The notes beneath the pieces are model-generated. The model did no database searches, had not been told where the DNA came from, and saw nothing but the letters and a program-made list of their open reading frames with translations. From the NCBI GenBank assembly GCA_029561735.1, contig JAKQWZ010000022.1, positions 1 to 38,351 on the forward strand: a DNA stretch of 38,351 nucleotides, given 5' to 3'. Source of the DNA: Candidatus Omnitrophota bacterium. Its GTDB lineage: Bacteria > Omnitrophota > Gorgyraeia > Gygaellales > Profunditerraquicolaceae. The position numbers and the translations under genes are program-made. Within the stretch, counting starts at the first letter, position 1, and the number at the start of each line of letters is the position of its first letter. Below are positions 1 to 13,800 of the stretch, piece after piece.

Positions 1-1850
1 ATAGTTTTTATAAAAGCCTCTGTTGCGTATACCGCATCCCTGCGCCATTCCAGCCAGCTGCTAAGCATGCCTTCTAAACAACTTCTCCAGCTTTTTCCTT
101 TTTTGCTCTTCTTCTTAGCCATAGCAATGATTTTATCAAGGATGCCGTAATGTTTTGAAAATTCGGCAAACATGTCAACTAAACTGTTATGGCGCATATA
201 CAGCATAAAGATATCAAATAAGAAATACCCCTCTTTGCGCAGATAATCCTTAATTTCCGGCCAACAGGCAGTGCCATCTGCTATTTTCTCGTTTAAATAC
301 TTTTCAATTTCCACTTGCTCCTCTTGGCTAACCTTACCAAACTTACGGACTGATGCTTTGTTTCGGCTGACAAATAAACTAATGGTTTTACCTTCTTCGC
401 TTTTTAGATCATCATCAAGCCAAGCATAAATACTGGGGGAGGAAAAAACAGCATCTGCGCACTCAAGCCTGCGAAGCGCTCTCCTTACTACAGTTGTTTT
501 ATTTGCAGATATCTTTTTTTCTCCGTCTTCCCTGCCTATATCACTATAAATTGACTCTCTATTTTTAAGGTAATCGTTAAACTCCTCCTGAGTAAACCCA
601 AAAGAATACTCAAATTGATACCTGAAACCGGAATTTAAGGATATCGCAACTTTGTCCATATGGAATCGCGCAGCAATTTCTTCGGCTAATTCACGCATCT
701 GGGCTTGAAAGCGCGGAGTCTCTAAACCAAAAACACCGCTAAAATTTTTGATCTGCCAGGCAACAGCATTGGCTTTTTCAAATGCTTCTGTTATTCTGCC
801 AGCTGCCTGAGCCTCAAAAGCATCAAGCCCCTGCTCATCTAAAATAATCTTGCCCTCTTCGCAAAGAACGAGAAATTCTTCGACTAATTTGACCAAAATC
901 CGCAGTTTGCGGACAAGCAATTTCTTAGCCCGCCCCATTCCATACCTTCTTATTCTTGTAGAAACGGGGGCGAATTTATCTTTTCCGGCAAAACTGCAGA
1001 ATGTAATTATCAAACCGATTGCAACTAGTACAACGATAACAACTAATTCAACTATATCCTGAGGCGGGCTATTAGTAGTATGGAATCCCGACTCAAAAAT
1101 CTGTCCCAGAGCACCCATTGCGCCGATGGCAGGGAGCTTTTGGATAATTGATCCGCCTTGCGGTTCTGCTTTGTTGATCGATCTTATTAATCCGCCGTTA
1201 ATTATTAAGCCTCCTTGCCTATCTATACTAACAACAGCATCTCTGGCAGCAGCTTCAATGGCCTTACGCATTTTATTTAAACGTTCATCAAAAGCCTGAC
1301 GGCATTGGCTAAAATGATCCGTCCATCCCTGAGCGGATAATGATACCCCTTCTATCATATCGCCCAGAATACAAAGCATCATACCACCATCATTTCCGGA
1401 AAAATGTAAAATGTTATACATAACGTGCTTTGATAATACCTGCCAATCTGTTTGCTCAATTCCTGCTACCTGAGCTGATTTAAAATGGCAGATTCCAACC
1501 AATTGGTTCCTGTATTCGCGGGCTTCATCAATTAACTCCGTCTTTCTTGCTTCCTGTCCCTCGGCAGTAAGCTGCTCCAATTCATCCAAACACTGCTCCA
1601 TCGCCTCAATCAACGGTAATGCCTGCCCGGCAATATAATCCAAAACCTCTCTAATTTTTTCAGCTCTAGCTGCTCCGGAATCCGAAGGGTTGGCCCAAAG
1701 TAAAACTGCCAATGCCGGGATTAGAATAAACGCCGGATTTAACCAGCCCAAAGAATGCAGCAGCAAACCAACGCCTAAAATAACTAACAGGGCTGTAGCA
1801 CCGTTACCGTTAAATAACAGCATAAAATCTGCCATGCATTTTTTGGAGAA
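1..1850 (-). other. Region: membrane segments and C-ward helical tail, gene continues past left edge
   Basis: A membrane hairpin follows the helix-turn-helix (ATALLVILGVGLLLHSLGWL and AFILIPALAVLLW, 1.81-1.69 kb), then soluble helices (1.65-1.25 kb), a glycine-rich linker (RQGGLIINGGLIRSINKAEP, near 1.19 kb) and a further membrane helix preceded by NSPPQDIVEL (VVIVVLVAIGLIITF, 1.05-1.00 kb). The SPPQ-plus-helix layout loosely echoes linker repeat R. The rest (0.95-0 kb) is charged and helical (KKLLVRKLRILVKLVEEFLV), ending open at the window edge with no stop codon. Confidence 0.5.
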
Positions 1851-4800
1851 GCCTTTTTCACCAAGCAGGCGGTTAACCAGCCGCGCCATTATAGGGCATT
1901 CTTCATTAAACTCCTGCACACTAATACCTAATTCATCAGCTATCTCCTGCTTGTTCAGACCTTTGAGCTTAAGCATAATTATTCTCTGCTGCAAAGGAGT
2001 AAACCATGCCGGAAGATCTTCACTATCCAAAAGCTGTACGGCGTCAGCCAAAGTCAATTCGCGGCCTAATTCTTCCTCCATATGGGTTATCTGTCTGGCT
2101 TTTTTATTTTCCTGCTGCAAGAAAGCATAATCAATCCTGCCCCGGAGGCCGTCGCTCCATTGCGCAATTGATGCGTCAAATATTAAATGGCTGTTTTCAT
2201 CAAGGCTGACTCCGCTATTAGATACCACTTCAATCCCATCCATAATTGAACGCATTTCTGCAATCTGCCTTAATACCGCTTTCCTATCCATTCCAGAGAT
2301 GCGCATAACCGTAAATTTATTCATTGCATTCTGGCGCATGCATTCTCTTAAAAACAATTTTATTATCTCTGCGTTAATTTCATCAAAATCAGCCAATAAC
2401 CTGTCATAGTAATGCGTTTTTTCATCACCGTGCCCGTAGAGCACTCCCAGCTTATTCACCAGCAGCTTTATATTATCAACGATATCCTGATTCTCCAATT
2501 CTCCATTTTGCTCATTGCCTAACTTGATAGCCTCCTGCTCAACTTCATCCAAACGCAGTCGTATCTGGCTGACAATCCAGCTAATTGTCTGGCGCGCCTG
2601 GGTGATTATGGGATTTTCCGACTGAGTACCCAACCCGCAGACAACCGCGCCGACAGGCGCGCCCACCCCGCCCCGGGCCTGGGGAGGGATGGTATTCTCC
2701 CAAACCAGATAAGCCTGCGGCTTTCCGGCGGAATCCAGATAATACTTTTGGCCAAACAGGTAACCGCCAAACTTCTCCTGGCCAAAGCTGGTTAATTTAT
2801 CGGAGTAGCGGGTTTCCACAAATCCACCGTGCCCGAAGAACTTGCCATGGCCGGGCATACCGATCAATAATCTCCGGGCATTGACATACCATGAGAATTC
2901 CGCCGCATAGTCGATCAATTTCTCGGCGCACAAGTCCATTAACTCCTTCTCCCGCTGATAATCGGAAGAAATTTCCAGGTTTTGGATTGCCAGGTCACCC
3001 TGTTCGGAAATATAAACCCAAGCCAAGGCAGCGGTAACTCCGGTCAGGCCATCAACCACTTCAATAATATTCATTGCCTCATCCACCAACCGTTCAATTA
3101 TCGCCCGGTTATAACCTCCGGAACTCATTGCCAGGCAGCAATCGGTAAAATCACCCAAGAACAGGTCGCGGCCGGGATTACGCTCGATCATCCGGACAAT
3201 AAACGGCCGGCCGCTAAAACGGCTGGCCTCGCCGGATTCCGCCAAACGACTTTTAAGGATACTCACCCGGTCTCTGAAGTTCAAAGCGGCATCAGTCAGG
3301 TGAATATCAACCTGAATATTTTCCGCGCTTAAAAGATCCTGGCTGAATTTAAGCATTTGGTTTAATACTTTTAATAAAGAGCTTGTTTGATAACGGATAA
3401 AGTTCTTGGCCTGCTTAGATTGCTCTGATTCAAGCTGCATTTGCGCCAAGCCGCGCAATTGGCTCAAAACCGCTTCGCAGTCTTCAGTTGGATCGTATTG
3501 AGTTATATTGCCGTCTTCATAAATGAATTCGGCCGGCGCAAACCTCTCTTCAGCGTCCTTGCCTAAATAACGCTGGGTAGAGATTCCAATCCTGCCCAGG
3601 CCTTCTCGGATATTCCGGTTATGGCCGGCAATCTCCCTGCCAGTGCGATCCTCTTGCTCGTGATCTTCGATATAAGACCAGAAATTATTGAAAAATATTG
3701 AGCGCAAGATTCCGGCAAAACAATCGGCGATCCAGCCTGTGAAAGCGTGGCGGGCCGGGGAAAGCCGGCTGATAAAAGGGAGGTAAATTTTCTTCAGGAT
3801 TGACGGATCAGCCTCAACACCTTCAACCCCTAAAGACCTGGCCAATAAAACTACTGTCCTTTCACTTAAGCTTTTGGCAATCAAAGCCAGTTCTTCACTG
3901 CCGTTAAATTTGTCCAGTTCTCCGGAAACCGCCAGAAAACCACAGGCCTCCTGGAGCCCGGAAATTTCATCCACGATTTTATAAAAAGCCGAAATATCCG
4001 GCCTGAACTGTTTGCGCGAAATGCCGGCCCGGTAAGACCGGATCCTCTCCAGAAGGCGCGACAAAGCGTTAACCACATCTTCATTAAGCAGGGCTTGGCG
4101 TTTTTGGGCAAGGAAACGGATGGTCAAGTCAGGATCGCCGGAATGACGAAGCAGCCCGATCAAATGCTTCAGCGAACCGGGAAGAATGATTTCGATCACC
4201 AGGCCAAGCAGCTGATGCTGGCTAAAGATTATTTCTCTTCCTCGGCGGCCTTTTTCCTGTAATTGGTTAATTTCTAAGAATACGGTTTTCAGCTCCTCCA
4301 GTTTTTTGATCAACTCGGTGGATTGTTCAGGAGTCTGTTCCATAGCCTTAACTAAGATCAGGGGATTTTCCGCCAGATAACTGAAAGACCCGCCAAAAAG
4401 TCCGCTCAACGACGCCAGCAAGCTGAAATATTCGGCGGTATTAAACCTTTGGCCGTAAAAATGACAAAGCGAAAGCGCCATTTCCCCGGCGTAGATCGGG
4501 TATTCTTCAAGACTGCCCTCAATAGCCTGGCGGGCATTCTCAAAACCGGCAGTTGCCAGGCCTCTTTCCATTATCGCGGCCACAATCAACCGGTTATTTC
4601 CGGAAAGATTCAACCATCGGGCGATAACCGGCTCCGGGATCTTTTCCCCGGCTTCCCGGATTGCCAAGGCCGCCGAGTCGGCAAAAGACCAATGCCGTTG
4701 TTTAACTGAAATCTCAAAAATTTCCGTCAATAGATCCAAAACTACACCATTTACTCCGTCCCGGAATGCCGGAACCACTATTTCAGCCACCAAGCAGAGA

Positions 4801-7800
4801 GAATCTTTAGCCAGCCGAAGGATGCACTCCCTCATCTCCTCTACACTAAAACCTTTGATCCCGTATTGAACCGCAAGAATCGCCAGTTCCGCCTTAAAAT
4901 GATCCCAATCATCGCCTAGCTGGCGAATGCACCTGATTGCCTCTTCATGAGAAATTCCTTCATATCCGAAGCCGTTTGAAAGAATCGCGATTTTTCCGGC
5001 AAGGAAATAATAAAGAGGAGAACTTTCGTCTTTAAGAAAATCGCGGAACAATTGAACCATTAATTGATCACTGAAATCAATGCCCTTTTCCAAAGCCAAT
5101 TCAAAAATCTGGCCTGCTTCATCACAGCCTCCGGAATCCATACAGTCATCCATCCACCTGACTACCTGCCAGGAGTCAATCTTTTCCGGATAGTTGGTAA
5201 TCGCCTCAAGAGCGTAATTGCCAATCACGTTTTCATCGCCCAAACCGCCAGAACACCATTGCTCCCAATCACTGATTAATTCCATCAGGTGTTCGTAAGA
5301 ATGAGTATTCTCTGCTTCTTCCGGCTCCCGGAATTGCTGGGCAAAACCAGGGACTCCCCGATTAATCGCTCTTTGCTCGAAATCTTCGGTTATGTTTCTC
5401 ATTGTTTCATATTCATCGTCTTCATCTTCCGCTTCCCGGTAACCGCGTTCCACTGCCCGCTTAAGCATGCAGATAGCATAAATATAATGCGCCAAATCAA
5501 CCCTTCCCTGTTGATCCAATCCCTTACTGGCTATCTGTAACGCCGAGCTTAAGGCTGCGGATAAAGGCGATAGATCCTGCGGCCATTCCACCGATAAATC
5601 CAGAGCTGAAGCCACTTGACGTAAATCAGATTCCAAGTCCGGGTCTTCAACTGCAGCCTTAGCCAGGACTTGAGCGAATACGCCGGAGCCCATGCGCTGA
5701 TTTTGAATATTAGTCCGAGCCAGGGAAATTGCCTGCTCTAGCTGGCCTTGACGAATCAAACCCAGCAGCGTATCCACCGCCACCCCGCCCCAGGCTTGGG
5801 CAGGGATCTCTCCTGAAATCGGCACAGCGCCGTCTTTTACCAGAATGCCTCGGAAACCATTGGCAATAAATCTTACTTTTTCTAGAGAAACATTGATCTT
5901 GATTTTAGATTCTGATTCGCCATAAGCAATTTCCATTTCAAGCCAGCTAAATTTGTCCTGCCATCCCCAATCGCGGAGAAAACCAGGGATTCCTCCCAAC
6001 GGCAGGCCGCGTTCGCGAATGTAAATACCGTGATGATAGATCCGGGAAGCGCTCTCGCAATCAATCGCTGCCGCGGGCGTAAAGAACCAGGGCTTGGCGA
6101 AATCTTCCGGCTCGCCCTTCAAGCTACAGAGGATCATCTGGGATAGGTCGATATCCGGCTGGCGGCCATTGCGGCGGCAATCAAGAATATAACTGATAAA
6201 TTCACTTTCGTTATCATAGGAACCTAAGCGTGCCAGATGACCGCAAACCCCTTCAGTCGGTGTAAAATTGATGGCAATCGGCGCCTTGGCGATAATATCT
6301 TCTTCGGCAAAAACCGGCAGCGGTAAAGGTTGAGGAGAATTTTCGCCGGTGATCGGACGAACCTGAACGATATACAATTGACCGCCGACAAAGGCAAATT
6401 CAATGTCAACCGGAAAACCAAGCTCATCTTCAAGAGCCAAAAGAACCGATCGGACCTGGCGAAGCTCATCCTCGGACAAGGGGGATTTATAGAACTTGCC
6501 GGACTTGGTAACTAAACTGACTGTCTTCTCTTTCCAAATTCTTTGGGCAGTTTCTTGAGCCTTCCTATCCCAGACTCCATCCACCCCACGGTAGCTTAAC
6601 TTGATCCCATCCCAGACCATGCTTGGCGGCGGCATTGGGCTGCCATAATTAACCTCTTCAATTCCACCCTCCTGGTCAAAATCAATGATCGTATTGGCAA
6701 AACCATCCACTGCCTTGGAGCCATCACCAACCACGCATTCAACCGTGGTGTAACCGCATAAATGAGAGAAACCAATACCGGCTTTTTCCGCTGGCACATA
6801 CTCCTGAAGGAAAGCGGTAAAAACAGCTTCTTTCAGATACTCGTCGCTGATAGAATCATGGGGAGCATCCATGATCAGAGAAAGAGCTGAGCCAGCCCTT
6901 AGCCGATCCGTCCTATTAGACATATAACAAGCAGCCATTGAAGTCTCGAAAGAATCTTCGCCAAATCCTGAAGAGCGGGCGATCAGCCTATAACCCAGTT
7001 TTGATACCGCGCAATCAAGTTCAGTCCTAATTTTGGGAGGAAGATTTTGCCGGAAAAGAAAATCCCAAAGAGAATCCTTAAAAGACTCATTTACATATTC
7101 GTTGATTATTATATGCGATAAGCCTGACCCCTCCTCACCCGCTCTTAATAGCCGCACGGCCGGAGAAGCGGATAATTCAGTGAGAAAACGCGCCCAATCT
7201 TGCCGATCGGCATATTGCATTAAGGTAGATAACTCGTTATCAAGAAGTGACTCTAAGAGCTGAGCAAATTCAGAATCAGTTTCTGCGGAATAAAGCTTAT
7301 CCAGGTAAAAATAAAGCGAACAACAGTAAGTTTCAGGTTTTAAATCTTTTTGTTTATATTTTAATTGTTCCCGCACGTAATAATTCCAGGTATTCACGTA
7401 TCTTCCCGGATTCTTAGCGACCGCTGAAATCATTTCATCTACCTTGCGGTTAATCTCTGGCCTGAGCTGTTTATAGAGCCGATTAAGCTTAAGCAGCCAT
7501 TTACGGTCAAGAGTAACAAAAGGCGGGAGAATAAAACCTGATTTTTCCGGCAGGCCTAACTCTTTAAGTATCAGCAGCCAGGCAACTTTACCGCCATGAA
7601 GAGCGCGTAATTCTTCAAACCTCGCTTTAACCTGTTCCGGCGGCATTCGCGGCTGGGCAGGCATTGAACGGTCTCTTCTTTTACCTTTCTTTTTTCCGGC
7701 TTCTTTTAACTCGCAAATCGTATCACCGCGGCAGACTACGGCTATTTGATTAGCCTTAAGCAGCCTTCTGGCAAAACCGGCTTCGGAATTAAATTCATCC

Positions 7801-10800
7801 TTTGATAATCCTATTAAAATCTTACGGGCCAAAGACGGGATTTCAATGCTGTTTACCGGTCGAGAAGCATCTTGATGGGTGGTTTTGTAAACAGCGTCCC
7901 TGAATATTAGCGTAGTCAGTATCTGATTAAAATCCAACTTGCCCAATTCCGGATAATCAATTTTACGCTTTTCCAATTCCTCGATGGCCTTCTGCAATCC
8001 GGAAATATCCTGATCATCCAAATCGCCTATCTTTGCTTTATGTAACCCGGAAATAAATTGCAATATTATCCTGATCGCATCAGGATCTTCGTCAGCGATG
8101 TTCACTAACGTTCGAGGGATCTTCTCTAAATCATCTTCTCCGATTGACGGAAAAAGTATACGCAACAAAACCTTGTAAAGAAAAGGCCTATTATCGGTAA
8201 ACTGCTGAGTATCTTCATGGAGAAAACCGCGCGTAATCCTCTGCCAAAACGCTCTAAAACTATCACAGATCTCGCGGATTTTCTGAGCTTCCGATTCGTT
8301 AAACGGCCTTTTTTCTCTCATTGCTCTATTTATGATAAAAAGTATTACTTTAAATTTGCGTTTATACATAAGCAATATGCCGGAACTTTCTGTCTCAAAC
8401 AGCTTCCTCATCGGCATGCTCTTTACATCCATCTCCACCAGCGCCAGGTGGTCCGGATGAGACATATCTCTAGCCAATTCATCAAGGCTATCAATAATCT
8501 TAATAATATCGCTCTTGGTTTCCTCAAAAATATTAAGCAGCTCTGCCAACTCAAAATATTCCAGCGATTCTAAATACGAATCAATGGTCAGACGGTTAAG
8601 CCAGTCGTGAATTTGCAGATACGTGAAAAAACTCCCCCCCTCAATATCAAACACTCTGCTACGATGTATAGCTGGCTCGTGGCCGCTATGGGGAAGAAAA
8701 TAAAACTGGAAATTCCACCACATCGCACGGAATACTTCATCGTCAATTCCCGAAAGTCCGGCCTCTTTCATAGTCTGTTCAGCATAATCATTTACATAAT
8801 CGCCTTCCTCAGAATAAAATTCTTTGCGCAGCCTTTCTCTCTCGGATATATACTGTTCAATAACCTGCATTTGGGCTTCGTTAAGCTTATCGGTTTCCAT
8901 TGCCTGAAGCGCTGCAATATCATTGTTAACCCAAAAACTAAACAAAGCAGCTATCTGCTCTCCAAAATCATGGCCTTTCCTATCCCACCATTGCCTTTCT
9001 CCGAACCAGGCAAAAAATTCATGCACCAGGACTTCAGCGATAGACGGGCCGTATAAAATATTTATTCCATACTTAAGACTGGAATGCCCCTCAAAAACAT
9101 AAGGCACTCCGCTTGTTCTTTTTATCAAACAAACTTTACCTATCGGAAATTCATCGGTTGTGGTCACGGCCAATTCCCTGAGAATTATGCCAAAATCAGC
9201 CTCTGTGCCGGAATGCTCACCCCTATTTGAGAACTCACTTAAGAAATCGCAGGCTTTATCTAATGCGGGCATAAAATTATCGCAAATCGAAACAGCCTGC
9301 CCCTTTTCATGGGCCTTTTTAATAAAGTAATCTATTACCGGCTGATGCACTTCTTCTATCACCGTATCTTCAACTTCCTCATCGTGCATAAACAACCCGG
9401 AATCGACATTTACGTCTATATTGTGCTCTTCTATTAATTGATTGAGCTGTTGCAATGCTTCAGCTGCATCGGCATCTTCACCAGCCTGTTCTTCTAAATA
9501 CTGAATAACCTCAGCAAAAGTTACTCCCTGCTTAGGCATGGCCAGATCGCGCTCTTCGCCGCCGCGCATGAACAGGCGGTTACGGATATCCCTTGCCTTC
9601 TGTCCGTTAGCAGCAATTATCAGGGTCTTTTCATTAATTTCTATCTTTGTTTGCAACAGGCGCACAGCGTTACAGAAATCGTCAGTGCTCACATCCCCTC
9701 GTGAAGGGTCAAGATTAACAAAAATACCCGTAAGTTTTCCTTCGCTGTCTTCTTTCACTACACAGTCAGGCCGGCGGCGGTGGAAATGCCCGAAAACAAA
9801 AGGCAGCTTAACCCCCTCATCATAAGGAATAGCCAGCTGTTTAAATGCCGCCTTATGCCCCCAATCCTGCTCGCGTTCTTCCCTAGCAACAGCAAATGCC
9901 TGCTGGCTGTCATCATAAACGCGTTTGCAAAGCACCATAGTGCGTGAATCAGGGTTAAGTGCAAAAGATATTGAATCTTCGGCATTAATAATTTTAGCAA
10001 CTTCCAACAAGGCGATTTCAAAATTATCAGGCAATGCAACTTCAGCGGGAGTGTATTGCGTAATGGGGATACGGCTCTTGTTGCGGTCTTTGCGCCAAAG
10101 CATAAATCCTGCAACAATAAGAAGGATTGCTACAGTCAGCCACAACGGCGGCGCATGGGCAAACGGCAGGCCGATTAATATTGCCGGCGCCAGCGACAGC
10201 GGTTTGGACACAGGCATTGAATCCAGAATAATCAAAAATCTTTGGATAAATTCATCCTCCTCTATAATTTTAGCTATCGGCTCTGTCAAAGCCATAAACT
10301 CCGCCTCATACGGAAGGGGCGCATCGCGTTTCCCGGAAGAAGCATGGCTATACTCCTGCCAAATAGCTATTAATTCACCTAAAATTCTTTGGTGGTTAAG
10401 CTCCTGTTTTTTATCGTCAACAGAATACCCGGACACCTGTAACAGCACTGCCGCAGCTTCATCAAACCCGGGATTAAAATCCGGGCTGCTGTTACCCAGC
10501 ATATATTTGTAAAGCCCTGTGATAAGCGCTTCGTAATACTGCCTTGGCATATCCTGAGCAAACTGCTCAATCAGGCAGTTGAGGGTCTGGCTAAAAGCAG
10601 AATCTTGGCCTTCTGATTCTGACCTTCTTAGATACGTCTCCCAAGAAGCAAGGCCGGCAGAATAAACTTTTTCGGCTAGATGGAGCGGGCTGAATTGAAC
10701 CGCCTGCTCTTCTGTTTCACGTCCGGCAATAATATTCTGAAGCTGCTGGTAATCATCGCTGTCTTTGGAAGTGCATTGCCCGGCTATAAGTTCCAGCAGG

Positions 10801-13800
10801 CAGCTGCTTCCGATACAACTGATAAATAATGTTCCCGGGCATAGCATTGAAAGTATCTGTGTCGCGATTATGTCTTCCCGCGCCAGTATCAGCCTGATAT
10901 CAAGGCTATACTTGGCCGAGATATATTCCTTCATTGATTCCAAGGCCTCTTCCAGAGGCGAATAATTCGCTTCTCCGCTATAGGCTACATAAAAGTTAAT
11001 AGTATCATTCTGCGTAAGGTCTTCGGCAACGGTATCGTATATCCCGGCAAAGCTAATTTGCCTGACCCCGAGTATACGCAGGCTCTCTGCCTCGTCATTG
11101 AGCATGCGGCAAAATTCATTTATTCCGTCAATAACCGGCTGGCTTATCTCATAATCTTTTATCCGCGACAAATCGCCTAAAGCAGCTACCTGTCTAAGGT
11201 AAGATGAGAGTTGCCGTTTCCGGAGGAATAATTTTGACAGCGCTTCATTGATAAAATGCGCGGCATTTAACGGGGCATAGATTGCCACAGCCAGAAAAGT
11301 GAAAAAGGCAAATGCCACTGTACCGGGCCTGAACTCATAAAGATAAGCATCCAGGGCATTCATAGTATAAGGGGTAAAATTGCGGCGGGACAAAGCCTTT
11401 AATTGCCAGAGGTAACGCGCCTCATGTAAAATAAGAAGCTTCATAAAATACCTGCACTGCGACGCCCATGCCGCTATCCTGATTACGCCGCAGTAAGGAT
11501 TGGAACTTGCCGGGCGCAGGCGGCGGTAAATTAATTTTTCAAACAGGTTCATTCCGGCTTCATAGCGCGGCTGAAGCACTATATCGTTAACGCATGCCAT
11601 GCCATCTATTTCTTCCCTGTCCCCGGAATTAAACGCATCCTTGATAATTTCTTCTGTCAATTCCGCGACCTTATCATCAAAACTTTTGGATGCCCAGCCG
11701 GATTTATCCCTGCGGGCAAATTTTGACAGAATACCGGTATAGCCGATTATCAACGCTGAGCCGATGATATATACTGCCATAACTATTATTGCCGCTGCAG
11801 AAGGCGCCCCTTTTTCTATCCACGTATAAGCTGCAAATCCGGCTGCACCCCAGAAAATAACGGTAGAAAAAATTATCATAATAATACGCGCTACCCTGCT
11901 AAGAAAAACAACATTGCGCTTTTGGCGCGGGCTGTATTCAGGCTGATGCATATTCACAACCGTCTGTTTCACCTTATCTTTTAAAGCCTCAAACCTAGCC
12001 GGCTGGATTATGGGCAGGCGCACGGTTATTTCAGTACCCAGCTGCATTTCCAGCCTTCTTTCTTCAGAAATTATATCCATAAGCATATCGCATTTTTCCT
12101 GCGAAATACGGCCAAGCGCTAAAACCAGAGCTTTTAATTTTTGATTATCCAGTATCTGCCCTAACTCAATTATCTGGCTGTCAGTTAATCTTCCGGCAAT
12201 GCCTTCAAGCAGTTTATAATTGAGCCCGGCAAGGAATTCCGGGCTTATCCCATGCGTAGGCAGAGGCGATGGTAAGGCAAGCGCTGCGTATTCCGGAAAT
12301 TTACTTTTTGACTGCTCCGGCAGCTGGGTAATTGCCGCCTGCAAACCCTCATAATCTACAGACTCAAGCAATGCCTCCAGAAGAACGTTATTCTGGGTAA
12401 TACCGGGCGAAGAAGCAAGGTATTCAACCTGATGATACGCCAAAAATTTAGCAGTCCTTCTTAAAAAATCAATATCCTCCAGCGCTGCGTTTAATATGTC
12501 CGGATCGTTCATATGCACTACGTCCTCGTCAGCAACAAGAGAATACGGCAGCTGGCGGATAGCCTCTGCCACCTGATAGGTGTTTAAGTACAACCGGTAT
12601 TTCTTCAGGAATTCCGGAGCTATTCCGGCAATCTCAAATACTTTGTGCGCATCCAGCTGGCGCGCTACAAGTTTAAACAGGCTTTCCGGAATACCCAAAA
12701 TCGTGTTTACGCTGAAAGTATTTAATATCTTTTTGATTTTCTTCTCCAGAAACGCCAGCCTTGCGGTATAGCTCAAAGACGAAAATTTATCCAACCCTAC
12801 AAACTGCTCTATGTCCCGGATATCTTCAGGGATCGGCTGGACCAAATTATGAAGTTCGCTTTTGGCCATGGCGTCATTGCGCATCTGCCAGTAATCACGC
12901 AGCTGTATAAGCGCATTTTTCTGCGCTTCTTCAAAACTGACAGACTGCTGATAATCATCTATTTTAGGCATAGGGTTTAAAACCGGGGTAGAAATCCGGA
13001 AACTGCCGCCTAAACTTTCAATAACGCGCTTGTTGTCGCGGGTTCCGGTGCCTGTGCCGGTTTTTTTGGTGGTCCTGCTTCTCCTGCCGCCGCTGATTGA
13101 ATCGCGTATCACCCTGGGTATGCCCGGGCCATTGTCAATTATTTTAACTACTATCATATTATTCTGCTGGTCAAATTCAGTGATTATTGCTATCAGCCCG
13201 TCTTTGACGCTCTTATCTTCAGCCACATAACCCATTGCCTCAATAGAATTACGGATAAAGTTCAGCCATACGTGGCGCAGCTGCCGGTCATCAGCCAAAA
13301 CCCTGCCGGCCATCGGAGCAATAGCCACAAAGCAATCTCCTTTGCTGCTTCTCTGCGCCTGCCCGATGATATACCCTTGCGCAGAGACTTTGGTTTTCTG
13401 CTCATGCGACCAGAGTATGCGCGGCTGAAATACGGTTATAATCCTGATTAGAGTATCGGCGACATCTATAACGCTGATGCGCGAAGGCAGCCCGGTGACA
13501 AAATCCTGTATCTCTTTAAGTATGTCATTTAAGCGATGCTTGTTGATAATGATCAATTCGGTTAATTCTGCCACCATTAAACTGTCATCTTTTTCGGCTT
13601 CCCCGTTATCAAGGGGATTTTTCTGGGTTTGAGCCTTTTTTATTATTGGCAATACAGAAACGCTTTCCGCAAGCGGCGCAACAGAACAATTTTGCTCATC
13701 CACCTTAAACCCTATTGCCTCAATAAAAGCAAGTGTCAGGCGGGCATAATCTATGACTGAACCGGCAATCCCTGATAATTCATTGATACTCTGGCTGGTT

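Noticed and set aside
9758-10117. 119-codon minus-strand ORF in another frame
   Set aside because: Leu/Arg-rich out-of-frame reading with no good ribosome-binding site; the giant frame here gives a normal protein sequence.
10060-10230. Fourth copy of linker repeat R (HAPPLWLTVAILLIVAG)
   Set aside because: Shares only APPxWL plus a membrane helix; the GxGN part and DNA similarity are missing, so it was not counted as a copy.
9925-10512. 195-codon plus-strand ORF
   Set aside because: Antisense shadow; low-complexity Ser/Ile/Ala composition, while the minus frame over the same bases is continuous with recognisable neighbours.
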